NCBI GenBank assembly: GCA_963678585.2
Contig: CAXXGA010000001.1
Location: 310,001-374,000 of the forward strand
From: Breoghania sp963678585
Lineage (GTDB): Bacteria > Pseudomonadota > Alphaproteobacteria > Rhizobiales > Stappiaceae
DNA: 64,000 nt
Reading direction: 5' to 3'
Within the stretch, counting starts at the first letter, position 1, and each line of letters begins with the position of its first letter. Shown here in pieces: positions 26,662 to 35,015 of this stretch. The position numbers and the translations under genes are program-made. The notes under the pieces are model-generated. The model was given only the letters and a program-made list of their open reading frames with translations. It ran no database searches and was not told the DNA's origin.

Positions 26662-27965
26662 CGCCGCTTGTCATCGGACTGATCGTCCTTGCCGCGCTGC
26701 TGGCGCTTCTCGCCATCGGCACGCCCATCGCCTTCGCGCTCGGCTTCGTCTCCATCGCAGCCCTGATGATCGTGGAAGGAACGGGCACGCTTTCCATCCT
26801 CGGCGAAACCTTCTTCGGCGGGCTCGCCTCTTTCGGCCTCGTGTCCATCCCGATGTTCATCCTGATGGGGGCGGCCGTCGCCTCCTCGCCCGCGGGCAAG
26901 GATCTCTATCTGGCGCTCGACCGCTGGCTCAACCGGGTGCCCGGCGGACTGGTCCTGTCCAATCTCGGGGCCTGCTCGATCTTCGCAGCCCTCTCCGGTT
27001 CCTCGCCCGCCACCTGCGCCGCCATCGGCAAGATGGGCATTCCGGAGATGACCCAGCGCGGCTATCCGAAGGATATCGCGGCAGGATCCATTGCAGCGGG
27101 CGGCACGCTCGGCATTCTCATTCCGCCGTCGGTCACCATGATCGTCTACGGCATCGCCACAGAGACCTCCATCGGGCGGCTGTTCCTTGCGGGCATCCTT
27201 CCCGGCTTCATGCTGACCATGCTCTTCATGGCGTGGTCGCTTTATGCCTGCGGGCGGCGCGGGATCGGGCTTTCGGCGGTGACCGAGCGCTTCACCATGC
27301 GCCAGCGCTTCGAGGTGCTGCCCAAGGTCCTGCCCTTCCTCGCCATCATCGTCGGCATCCTGTGGGTGCTCTACGGCGGCGTCGCCACGCCGTCTGAGGC
27401 CGCGGGCGTCGGCGCGGTCTTCTGCATCGTGCTGGTGATGGTCATCTACCGGCTGTGGAAGGCCGGCCCCTTGTGGCGGGTCCTGCGCGACACGCTGAAG
27501 GAAAGCGTCATGATCATGATGATCATCGGCGCCTCGGAGCTTTTCTCCTTCACGCTGTCCTCGCTCTTCATCACCCAGTCGATCGCCGCATGGATCGGCG
27601 ATCTCGAGGTGAACCGCTGGGTGCTGATGGGCGTCATCAACCTGTTCCTGCTCTTTGCAGGCTTCTTCCTTCCGCCGGTCGCCGTGATCCTGATGACCGC
27701 GCCGATCCTGCTGCCGATCATCACGCAGGCAGGTTTCGACCCCTACTGGTTCGCGGTCGTGCTCACGATCAACATGGAGATCGGCCTGATCACGCCGCCG
27801 GTGGGGCTGAACCTCTATGTCATCAACGGCATCGCGCCGGATATCTCGCTGGGGCAGGTCCTGCGCGGATCGCTGCCCTATGTGTTGTGCATGGTGCTGG
27901 GCATCGTGCTGCTTTGCATCTTCCCCGAGATCGCGACGTGGCTGCCCGGCTTCATGATGGGATAG
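26658..27965 (+). CDS. matM: TRAP transporter large permease, malonate (DctM type)
   Basis: A protein of 435 aa, with about 12 hydrophobic segments. DctM family motifs include GSSPATCAAIGKMGIPEM, GGTLGILIPPSVTMIVYG and GLITPPVGLNLYVINGI. It is the transporting subunit of the TRAP system and works with MatQ and MatP. The ATG overlaps the matQ stop (ATGA), and matA begins 17 bases after its stop, so transport and catabolism genes share a transcript. Confidence 0.9.
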   Translation: MTPLVIGLIVLAALLALLAIGTPIAFALGFVSIAALMIVEGTGTLSILGETFFGGLASFGLVSIPMFILMGAAVASSPAGKDLYLALDRWLNRVPGGLVLSNLGACSIFAALSGSSPATCAAIGKMGIPEMTQRGYPKDIAAGSIAAGGTLGILIPPSVTMIVYGIATETSIGRLFLAGILPGFMLTMLFMAWSLYACGRRGIGLSAVTERFTMRQRFEVLPKVLPFLAIIVGILWVLYGGVATPSEAAGVGAVFCIVLVMVIYRLWKAGPLWRVLRDTLKESVMIMMIIGASELFSFTLSSLFITQSIAAWIGDLEVNRWVLMGVINLFLLFAGFFLPPVAVILMTAPILLPIITQAGFDPYWFAVVLTINMEIGLITPPVGLNLYVINGIAPDISLGQVLRGSLPYVLCMVLGIVLLCIFPEIATWLPGFMMG

Positions 27966-27982
27966 AGGAACAAGGAACCGCC

Positions 27983-29368
27983 ATGAGCAACGAACAGCAA
28001 AGCGAAACCCGACGCATGACCATGCTTCAGGACATGCTGTCGGCCCTCGTCAGCCGCGGCGCGCGGCTGATGGAAGGACGCGGCGGAGCGCATAGCGCGC
28101 AAAGCCTGCAGGCGCTCTGTGAGGCGCTTTTGTCGTCGCGCGGCGAAGCCTCGGGCGTGGCGCTGGCAAGCGAGATCCTTCGCGGCTTCGACACCCTCGA
28201 CATCGAGGCCCGCAAGGCGTTCCTGACCGGTCTGGCCGAGCCCTACGACCCGGATGCGGCGCGGGTGGAGAAGGCAGCGGAAGCCTACCGGGCAAGCGGC
28301 GACAACGCAGCGCTGGCGGAACTGATCGCGGCCAGCGAACCGCCGCGCCAGGAGCTTTTGCGCCGGCTGAACCTTGCGCCCGGCGGCACCGCGGCGCTCG
28401 TCCACATGCGCGAGACGCTGCTCTCGCTGCTTCCCGACAATCCGGCCCTTCAGCGGGTGGATGCGGATTTCGGGCGGCTCTTTTCCTCGTGGTTCAACCG
28501 CGGCTTCCTCGTTCTGCGCCACATCGACTGGCAGACGCCCGCGCATATTCTGGAAAAGATCATCGAATACGAGGCGGTGCACGCCATCGACAGCTGGGAC
28601 GAGCTGCGTCGCCGGGTGCAGCCCGCTGACCGGCGCTGCTTCGCCTTTTTCCACCCCTCCATGCCCGACGAGCCGCTGATCTTCGTGGAAGTGGCGCTGT
28701 CGCGCGAGATCCCGTCCTCCATCCAGACGCTTCTGTCGGAGGAACGGGAGATCCTCTCCCCGGACAAGGCGACGACGGCGACCTTCTATTCCATCTCCAA
28801 CTGCCAGACGGGCCTGCGCGGGGTGTCCTTCGGCAATTTTCTGATCAAGCAGGTGGCGGAGGATCTGGCGCACGAGATCCCGTCGCTGAAGACCTTCGTC
28901 ACGTTGTCACCGGTGCCCGGCCTGATGCGCTGGATACGCCAGCAGGCGGAAAAGGACGAAAAGGGGCTTGCGGCGCAGGCGCTTGAGGCTCTAGAGACGC
29001 CCGGCTGGCATGACGATACGGAAAGGGCGGGAAAACTTGAGCCCCTGATGAAAGGGCTGACGGCGGATTATTTCCTTTCCGCCAAGCGTTCCGACGGCCA
29101 GCCGCTCGACCCCGTGGCCCGGTTCCATCTGGGTAACGGTGCGATGCTCAGGCAAATCAACTGGCTGGGCGACACCTCGCCCAAGGGCCTCGCCCAGTCG
29201 GCGGGCGTGATGGTGAACTATCTCTACGACCTCTCCGAGGTGGAAACGAACCACGAGGCCTATGCGGCGCGGCGCGAGATCACCGCAGCGCGCGCCGTGC
29301 GCGCTCTCGCCTCCGCCAATGACAAGAAGGCCCGCAAGGCAGAAAACGGCAAGAAGGACATAGCATGA
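27983..29368 (+). CDS. matA: Malonyl-CoA decarboxylase MatA
   Basis: A protein of 461 aa, the usual bacterial length. It converts malonyl-CoA to acetyl-CoA and CO2. Family blocks are visible: VHAIDSWDELRRRVQPADRR, CFAFFHPSMPDEPLIFVEVAL, TATFYSISNCQTGLRGVSFG, FVTLSPVPGLMRW and, near the end, ARFHLGNGAMLRQINWLGD, which carries the catalytic histidine region. The ATG at 27983 has AAGGA upstream. It overlaps matB by four bases. The start frame extends back into matM but no start there is credible. Confidence 0.93.
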   Translation: MSNEQQSETRRMTMLQDMLSALVSRGARLMEGRGGAHSAQSLQALCEALLSSRGEASGVALASEILRGFDTLDIEARKAFLTGLAEPYDPDAARVEKAAEAYRASGDNAALAELIAASEPPRQELLRRLNLAPGGTAALVHMRETLLSLLPDNPALQRVDADFGRLFSSWFNRGFLVLRHIDWQTPAHILEKIIEYEAVHAIDSWDELRRRVQPADRRCFAFFHPSMPDEPLIFVEVALSREIPSSIQTLLSEEREILSPDKATTATFYSISNCQTGLRGVSFGNFLIKQVAEDLAHEIPSLKTFVTLSPVPGLMRWIRQQAEKDEKGLAAQALEALETPGWHDDTERAGKLEPLMKGLTADYFLSAKRSDGQPLDPVARFHLGNGAMLRQINWLGDTSPKGLAQSAGVMVNYLYDLSEVETNHEAYAARREITAARAVRALASANDKKARKAENGKKDIA

Positions 29369-30906
29369 CGACCGGTTCCTCCAACGTGCTTTACGACGCG
29401 CTTCTGGGTGCTGCACGCGATCCGCAAAAGGCCCTGATCCGGCGTCCGGAGGGCGACGTCATCAGTTACGGCGACATGGTCGCGCTGACGGGGCGGCTCG
29501 CCAATGCGCTTGCCGATCTCGGCGTGAAGCCGGGGGACCGGGTGGCGGTGCAAGTGGAGAAATCCGCCGAAGCGCTCGCGCTCTATCTGGCGACCGTTCG
29601 CGCAGGCGGCGTCTTCCTGCCGCTCAACACCGCCTATACGCCGTCCGAGGTTTCCTATTTCGTCGGCGATGCGGAGCCCGCGCTGGTCGTGTGCAGCGGC
29701 GCTTCCCTCGATGCGGTGAGCGTGATCGCGGGCAAGAACGGGGCGCGATGCGAGACGCTGGAGGGAGACGGCACCGGCAGCCTGATGGATCTGGCGGCAA
29801 GCCAGCCCGAGGCCTTCGAAACGGTTGCGCGCGGCAACGAGGATCTCGCCGCGATCCTCTATACTTCGGGCACGACGGGCCGTTCCAAGGGCGCGATGCT
29901 CAGCCACATGAACCTGCTCGACAATGCGCGTGTGCTGGTTGAGACATGGCGTTTCACCGACGCCGACGTGCTGCTGCACGCCCTGCCGATCTTCCACACG
30001 CACGGGCTTTTCGTCGCCTCCAACACAGTGATGCTGTCGGGCGGCACGATGATCTTCCTGCCGAAGTTCGATGCCGATGCGATCATCTCGCTGCTACCGC
30101 AAGCGACCACGATGATGGGGGTTCCGACCTTCTACACCCGGCTTCTGGCGCGCCAGGATTTCACCCGCGATCTGGTTTCCCACATGCGCCTCTTCACCTC
30201 CGGCAGCGCGCCGCTTCTGGCGGAAACGCACGTCGAGTTCGAAGACCGCACCGGCCACCGCATCCTTGAGCGTTACGGGATGACGGAAACCAACATGAGC
30301 ACCTCCAACCCCTATGACGGCGAGCGCCGCGCAGGCACGGTGGGCTTCCCGCTTCCCGGCGTTTCGCTCCGCATCGCCGACCCGGACACGGGCGCAGGCG
30401 TCGAGACGGGCAAGATCGGCATGATCGAGGTGAAGGGCCCGAACGTCTTTTCCGGCTACTGGCGGATGCCGGAAAAAACCGCCTCGGAATTCCGCGCCGA
30501 CGGCTTCTTCATCACCGGCGATCTTGGCCAGATCGACGAGGACGGCTATGTCCATATTGTCGGGCGGCAGAAGGACCTGATCATTTCCGGCGGCTTCAAC
30601 ATCTACCCGAAGGAAATCGAGCTGGCGATCGACGAGCTTGAGGGTGTGAACGAGTCCGCCGTCATCGGCGTGCCGCATCCCGATTTCGGCGAGGGCGTGG
30701 TCGCGGTGGTGGTGCCGCTTGAGGGCGCGAGCCTGACCGAGGAAGGCGTGAAGGCGGCGATTGCCGACAAGCTTGCGAAGTTCAAGCAGCCCAAGCGCGT
30801 GTTCTTCGCCGATGCCCTGCCGCGCAACACCATGGGCAAGGTGCAGAAGAACCTGCTGCGCGACGGCCACGGCGCGGAGTTCACCGAGCCGGTCACGCTG
30901 AGCTAG
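29365..30906 (+). CDS. matB: Malonyl-CoA synthetase MatB
   Basis: A protein of 513 aa of the AMP-forming acyl-CoA synthetase (ANL) superfamily; it activates malonate with ATP and CoA. P-loop YTSGTTGRSKGAMLSH, LPIFHTHGL, ERYGMTETNMSTSNPY and TGDLGQIDEDGYVHIVGR are visible, with the C-terminal catalytic lysine in PRNTMGKVQKN. The Arg/His positions around HTHG and the RYGMTE block match malonyl-CoA synthetases rather than acetyl-CoA enzymes. It is the last gene of the mat operon, and a hairpin with a pyrimidine tail follows. Confidence 0.92.
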   Translation: MTTGSSNVLYDALLGAARDPQKALIRRPEGDVISYGDMVALTGRLANALADLGVKPGDRVAVQVEKSAEALALYLATVRAGGVFLPLNTAYTPSEVSYFVGDAEPALVVCSGASLDAVSVIAGKNGARCETLEGDGTGSLMDLAASQPEAFETVARGNEDLAAILYTSGTTGRSKGAMLSHMNLLDNARVLVETWRFTDADVLLHALPIFHTHGLFVASNTVMLSGGTMIFLPKFDADAIISLLPQATTMMGVPTFYTRLLARQDFTRDLVSHMRLFTSGSAPLLAETHVEFEDRTGHRILERYGMTETNMSTSNPYDGERRAGTVGFPLPGVSLRIADPDTGAGVETGKIGMIEVKGPNVFSGYWRMPEKTASEFRADGFFITGDLGQIDEDGYVHIVGRQKDLIISGGFNIYPKEIELAIDELEGVNESAVIGVPHPDFGEGVVAVVVPLEGASLTEEGVKAAIADKLAKFKQPKRVFFADALPRNTMGKVQKNLLRDGHGAEFTEPVTLS

Positions 30907-30934
30907 ACGCGTAAAGCGACGGGGGGACGGGCGC

Positions 30935-30963
30935 GGGCCGCGGCACGGCCCTCCCCCTCTTTT
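30935..30963 (+). terminator. Terminator of the mat operon
   Basis: A GC-rich 6 bp stem (GGGCCG with CGGCCC, 5-base loop) is followed by a CT-rich tail ending in four T, 29 bases after the matB stop. Confidence 0.6.
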
Positions 30964-31044
30964 CGCATCTGCCCTTCCCGTATGCCCCTTTCCCGGTGTA
31001 CCAACCTTGGGCCCGCAGCACGTCCCGAGGATTCGCGTAAGCAC

Positions 31045-32142
31045 ATGGAATGGTCGCCCCAGCAGGAAGAGGCTTTGAGCGCGGTTTCCGCCTGGCTGAA
31101 AGCCCGCCCGAGCCAGGTCTTTCGGCTTTTCGGCTTTGCCGGAACGGGCAAGACCACGCTTGCCCGCCATCTGGCGGAAGGGGTGGAGGGCGACGTCGCC
31201 TTCGGCGCGTTCACCGGCAAGGCCGCCCATGTGCTGCGCACCAAGGGCTGCGCGGACGCTTCCACCATCCATTCCATGATCTATCGTCCGCGCGGCGATG
31301 ACGAAGAGGGCGAAGGCCCCTCCTTCACCATCAACCGCGACAGTGCGGCGGCGAGCGCCTCGCTCATCGTGATCGACGAATGCTCCATGGTGGACGAGGA
31401 CCTGGGCCGCGATCTTCTGTCCTTCGGCACGCCCGTTCTGGTGCTGGGCGATCCCGCCCAGTTGCCGCCGGTCAAGGGCGGCGGCTTCTTCACCGAGGCC
31501 GAGCCCGACGTGATGCTGTCGGAGGTTCATCGGCAGGCCGCCGACAATCCGATCATTCGCCTTTCCATGGATATCCGCGAGGGCAAGCCGCTCGATTACG
31601 GCACCTATGGCGAAAGCCGGGTGATCCATCGCCGCGAGATCGACGCCGACGCCATTCTCGCCGCCGATCAGGTGCTGGTCGGGCGCAACAAGACCCGCCG
31701 CCTCTACAATGACCGCATCCGGGAACTGATGGGCTACACGTCGAAAATGCCGGAGGTGGGGGAAAAGCTCGTCTGCCTGCGCAACGACAAGGCCAAGGGA
31801 TTGCTGAACGGCGGACTATGGACAGTGAAGGCCGCCCACGCGCCCAAGCGCGGCAAGCTGCAATACGACGTGACGCCGGAAGAAACCCGCCGCAAGCGCA
31901 CGGTCAAGGTTTCCATCGTGCCGGAGCTTTTCTCCGAAGGCGCGGATGACCTGCCCTACGCACTGCGCCGCCGGTCGGACGAATTCGCCTATGGCTACGC
32001 CATGACCGTCCACAAGGCGCAAGGCTCGCAGTGGGACGATATCGTGCTTTTCGATGAAAGCTGGGCCTTTCGCGAGCACAGCACCCGCTGGCTCTACACC
32101 GCCGTCACCCGCGCGGCGGAGACGATTTCCATCGTCAAATAG
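31045..32142 (+). CDS. Dda/RecD2-like ATP-dependent DNA helicase
   Basis: A protein of 365 aa, superfamily 1. Motif I is FGFAGTGKTTLARHL, motif Ia AFTGKAAHVLRTKGC, motif II VIDECSMVD, motif III LVLGDPAQLPPVKGGGFF, and the UvrD_C_2-type end YAMTVHKAQGSQWDDIVLF and LYTAVTRAAETISIV. Short single-domain helicases of this kind occur singly in many alphaproteobacteria and in T4-like phages. The ATG at 31045 (MEWSPQQEEAL) is preferred over 30982 because similar proteins begin there. No partner nuclease is nearby. Confidence 0.82.
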   Translation: MEWSPQQEEALSAVSAWLKARPSQVFRLFGFAGTGKTTLARHLAEGVEGDVAFGAFTGKAAHVLRTKGCADASTIHSMIYRPRGDDEEGEGPSFTINRDSAAASASLIVIDECSMVDEDLGRDLLSFGTPVLVLGDPAQLPPVKGGGFFTEAEPDVMLSEVHRQAADNPIIRLSMDIREGKPLDYGTYGESRVIHRREIDADAILAADQVLVGRNKTRRLYNDRIRELMGYTSKMPEVGEKLVCLRNDKAKGLLNGGLWTVKAAHAPKRGKLQYDVTPEETRRKRTVKVSIVPELFSEGADDLPYALRRRSDEFAYGYAMTVHKAQGSQWDDIVLFDESWAFREHSTRWLYTAVTRAAETISIVK

Positions 32143-32176
32143 GCGGTCTCGCTCTGGTTCCCGAGCGAATTCTTAT

Positions 32177-32200
32177 CGCTCAGGCGAAGTCGCCTGAGCG
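32177..32200. terminator. Hairpin between convergent helicase and EamA genes
   Basis: A perfect 10 bp stem (CGCTCAGGCG with CGCCTGAGCG) and an AAGT loop lie between the helicase stop (32142) and the EamA stop (32210). It lacks a U tail, so it may act as an mRNA 3' stabiliser or a rho-assisted terminator. Confidence 0.55.
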
Positions 32201-32209
32201 GAACGCGCT

Positions 32210-32647
32210 CTAGCCGCGGTAAGCCACCAGCACCGCGCCCGTGCCGATCAGCACGATGCCCAGCCAGTTGGGCATGGAAAGCCGCTCGCCCAGAAAGACC
32301 ACGCCGAAAACCGCGACCAGCACCACGGAGAGCTTGTCGATGGGCGCAACGCGCGCCGCATCGCCCAGTTTCAGCGCGCGGAAATAGCAAAGCCAGGAAG
32401 CCCCCGTCGCCATGCCCGACAGGATCAGGAACAGGTAGCTCCTGCCCGAAATCGAGCCCAGAGACTGGAATTGTCCGGTGGCGGCGACAATGCCTGCCAG
32501 CACCAGAAAGATCACCACCGTGCGGATGAGGGTGGCGAAATCGGAGCCGACATTCTCCACGCCGACCTTCGCGAAGATCGCGGTGAGCGCGGCAAAGACC
32601 GCCGCCAGCAGCGCCCAGAGCTGCCATGACAGGAACAGATCCTTCAT
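32210..32647 (-). CDS. EamA/DMT family membrane protein, single-domain
   Basis: A protein of 145 aa with five hydrophobic segments, equal to one EamA half-module: TAIFAKVGVENVGSDFATLIRT, then SGMATGASWLCYFRALKLGDAARVAPIDKLSVVLV and FLGERLSMPNWLGIVLIGTGAVLV. It probably dimerises to form a small drug/metabolite exporter. ATG 32647 with GGGGG upstream is preferred over 32683. It is the typical length of the single-EamA bacterial family. The substrate is unknown. Confidence 0.82.
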   Translation of the reverse strand: MKDLFLSWQLWALLAAVFAALTAIFAKVGVENVGSDFATLIRTVVIFLVLAGIVAATGQFQSLGSISGRSYLFLILSGMATGASWLCYFRALKLGDAARVAPIDKLSVVLVAVFGVVFLGERLSMPNWLGIVLIGTGAVLVAYRG

Positions 32648-32697
32648 GCGGTTTCCCCCACCTGAGAATGCCCGGCCAACCATGGAAGGTTACGGGC

Positions 32698-32931
32698 CTA
32701 GTCGAGCCCGGCTGCCGTGCGTAACGCGGCGTTGATGCGATCCTGCCAGCCGGGGCCGTCATCCTGGAAATGGGCCAGCACATCGTTGTCGATGCGGATG
32801 GTCACGCTTTCCTTGCCCACGGGAATGGCATTGCGCTTCACTTCAGGCGTTTCCGGTGCGGGCTTTGCCGTCACCTTCTTGAACATGGCTTCGGCCCGAT
32901 CGACCGCAGACGTGTGACGACGCGAGGTCAT
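32698..32931 (-). CDS. BrnA-like antitoxin protein, orphan
   Basis: A protein of 77 aa. The C-terminal half (SVTIRIDNDVLAHFQDDGPG then WQDRINAALRTAAG) is the BrnA antitoxin pattern: a ribbon-helix-helix DNA-binding segment. BrnA normally neutralises and co-regulates the BrnT RNase toxin encoded just upstream, but no BrnT frame is visible on either side. AAGGA precedes the ATG. It may be a solitary regulator or the remnant of a pair whose other gene was lost, perhaps with the insertion of the neighbouring repeat element. Confidence 0.65.
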   Translation of the reverse strand: MTSRRHTSAVDRAEAMFKKVTAKPAPETPEVKRNAIPVGKESVTIRIDNDVLAHFQDDGPGWQDRINAALRTAAGLD

Positions 32932-33030
32932 GGGGAATCCTTTTTGAAAAACGGGGAACGTTCCCCACTATGGCACGACGCGCGCAAAACGTGTGAGGAA
33001 ATACAGGTCGTCTTTCCGGCGAAATCCCGC

Positions 33031-33297
33031 CTAGGGTGCGAACTCATCAATGAGATAGGAATGGTTTGGCTGAGCGGTTCGAATGCAAGGCGCAAGCCCA
33101 CAGGAAACCATCCGGTTTTCAAGGGGTTGCAACGCTGCACTCGGATCGCTCAGCCAAATCCGACAGGACGGCGAAAAGGCTTCGACCTGCCACGTCGAGC
33201 CGCTTGAGTGGGCACAAAGCCCGCTCTGCCCGTCTCTCCTTGCAACTCTTCGCCCTTTCGCCGCCATTCCTGGCTCATTTATGGGTTCACACCCTAG
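33031..33297. mobile_element. MITE-like element with ~24-34 bp terminal inverted repeats
   Basis: The segment starts CTAGGGTGCGAACTCATCAA and ends with the near-complement. The outer 24 bases agree at 21 positions, and a further AGGAATGG match extends the repeats to about 34. CTAG at both outer ends may be a target-site duplication. Inside, a second inverted pair (TTTGGCTGAGCG and CGCTCAGCCAAA) can fold a nested hairpin. No transposase frame is present, so it would move in trans. It fills the space between brnA and the CYTH-CHAD gene; the latter's TAG stop lies in the right-end CTAG. Confidence 0.75.
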
Positions 33298-34865
33298 TTC
33301 CACCATGTCTTGACATCGGCGAGCGCCTCCCAGCGTTCCTTGGCGTGACCCCACGCGTTTTCCGCATTGGCCAGATGCCAGCCCATGACGAAGCCCGCCG
33401 CTTTCAGCGCCGCGTCGCGGTCGGAGCGGGCGCCGGGGTCCATCTCCACCAGCTTTTCCGCCATGACGACATCGTTCAGGTAGCCGAAAATTTCCTGAAG
33501 CGCCCGCAGCTCGCGGATGAAGGCCTTCATCTTGTAGTCCTTGCCGAGGCCGTTAAAGAATTCCGCCGTGTAGCGCAACGTCTTCAGCTTCTTTCGCAGC
33601 GCATGGCGTTCCTCGACATTCAGGCTGTCCAGCTTGCTGCCCGCCTTGGCGCAGACCTTCCAGCGCCTGACAAGCGCCTTGCCCGCGAAATCGGCCACGG
33701 GCCGCGCGAGTTTCTTGGTCTGGCGCACGTCTTCCGACAGCCAGCCGCGGGTTTCGGTGTAGCGACCGAGATCCAGCAGGAAGGCGTTGATCGCGGGCGC
33801 GGAAAGCCCCGCCACGACCTCTGCGCGAACCTTGACGCGTTGCGCCTCGAGCGTCGCGATGAGCGGCTGCATGTCGACCGGCACGCCATCCGCCGTGCAG
33901 CCGGTTTCGGCCTCCGCCACGGGCGCAACGATATCGGCCAGCACCACATCGGCATCGCGCAAGGCCCCCACCAGCAGGCCGATTTCCCGCGCCTCGCTGT
34001 CAAGACGCCGGGTCAGGTCGTCATCGGCCAGGGGGCGGAAAATCTTGAAGGCGGAACGCAGGCGGCGCAGCGCCACGCGCAATTGGTGCGGGCCTTCCGG
34101 GTCGTTTCCGGCAAGGGTCGCAAGCCGGTTGTGGGCAATGGCGTCAAGGCAGGCGCGCAGGATATCGGCGTAAGCCTCTTCCGTTGTCATCTCCGCCTTC
34201 AGCGACAGGGCGAGCTTCTTTTTCGGGGCGGGTTCTTCCGGCGCAACGCCGCGCGCAAGCCTGTAGCCGCGTGCCGCCTTGCTCAGGGCTGAAAACCGTA
34301 AAGGACCGTCATCGAAGATCAGTCGGGCGGCGTCATAGAGCGCGCCCAGCGAGCCGTCGGTCAGCTCCAGTTCCGCCTCCATCAGCGGCTGAACCGCCTC
34401 GCCCGCAATGACCTCGCCGGTATCGAGCGCGCATTCGATCTCGCCGTCATCCACTTTCAGCATGCGGATGGTGCGGCGTATGCGGGTCTCGTAGCGCGCG
34501 AGCAAGGGCCCCTCGCCGATCAGCTTGTCGATTGCCTCGGCCATGGCCCGGTCTTCGATGAGATCGAGGCGGGGATCGGGCCCGGAAACCGGCACTTCCA
34601 GCTCCATCGGCGTGGAGAGCCCGCCGCGCAGGGCCTTGCCCTGTTTGACGGTCTGGATCCACTTGCCGCCGACCTTGCGCACCCGAAGCGCGATACCCGC
34701 AGCGGCGAGCACGTCATCGGCGGTGTCGAAATAGATGGAGACGAGGTTTTTCGTCTGGGCGCGCCCCACGCTCAGCGCCTTCAATGCCGGATGCGTGCGC
34801 AGCCTTTCAAACTCCGCCGGTTGCAGTTCGAACTTAAGCTCGGCTTCCTGCTTTGACGCTGACAT
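33294..34865 (-). CDS. CYTH and CHAD domain protein (inorganic triphosphatase-like)
   Basis: A protein of 523 aa. The CYTH domain (residues ~1-200) begins EAELKFEL, the ExExK metal/phosphate motif, and contains IYFDTADDVLAAAGIALRVR. The CHAD domain (~215-500) is helical and rich in conserved His/Arg/Lys (GPHQLRVALRRLRSAFKIF, RHALRKKLKTLRY), a polyphosphate-binding fold. Such fusions hydrolyse triphosphate or bind polyphosphate. The ATG at 34865 has GGGGGT upstream. The stop codon coincides with the edge of the MITE-like element, so the last residues may have been altered by the insertion. Confidence 0.87.
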   Translation of the reverse strand: MSASKQEAELKFELQPAEFERLRTHPALKALSVGRAQTKNLVSIYFDTADDVLAAAGIALRVRKVGGKWIQTVKQGKALRGGLSTPMELEVPVSGPDPRLDLIEDRAMAEAIDKLIGEGPLLARYETRIRRTIRMLKVDDGEIECALDTGEVIAGEAVQPLMEAELELTDGSLGALYDAARLIFDDGPLRFSALSKAARGYRLARGVAPEEPAPKKKLALSLKAEMTTEEAYADILRACLDAIAHNRLATLAGNDPEGPHQLRVALRRLRSAFKIFRPLADDDLTRRLDSEAREIGLLVGALRDADVVLADIVAPVAEAETGCTADGVPVDMQPLIATLEAQRVKVRAEVVAGLSAPAINAFLLDLGRYTETRGWLSEDVRQTKKLARPVADFAGKALVRRWKVCAKAGSKLDSLNVEERHALRKKLKTLRYTAEFFNGLGKDYKMKAFIRELRALQEIFGYLNDVVMAEKLVEMDPGARSDRDAALKAAGFVMGWHLANAENAWGHAKERWEALADVKTWWN

Positions 34866-35015
34866 GAAAGACCCCCAATCGCGGTATATCGACAAGCAAT
34901 TTTCACAGACTAGTATCGATGATAGTCCTGTCCGGCTTCGTATAGGCCGAAAAATTGTCAGGCTGGCTCAATACGTTGACCTAATGGCAATCACGCTTGC
35001 CCGGGGAGGGCGCAA

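Noticed and set aside
27455..29368. 637 aa version of malonyl-CoA decarboxylase starting inside matM
   Set aside because: The first 176 codons are matM in another frame. ATG 27983 has a ribosome site and gives the normal family length.
33066..34292. 408 aa plus-strand frame across the MITE-like element and the CYTH-CHAD gene
   Set aside because: It crosses the element boundary and is antisense to a gene with ExExK and CHAD motifs.
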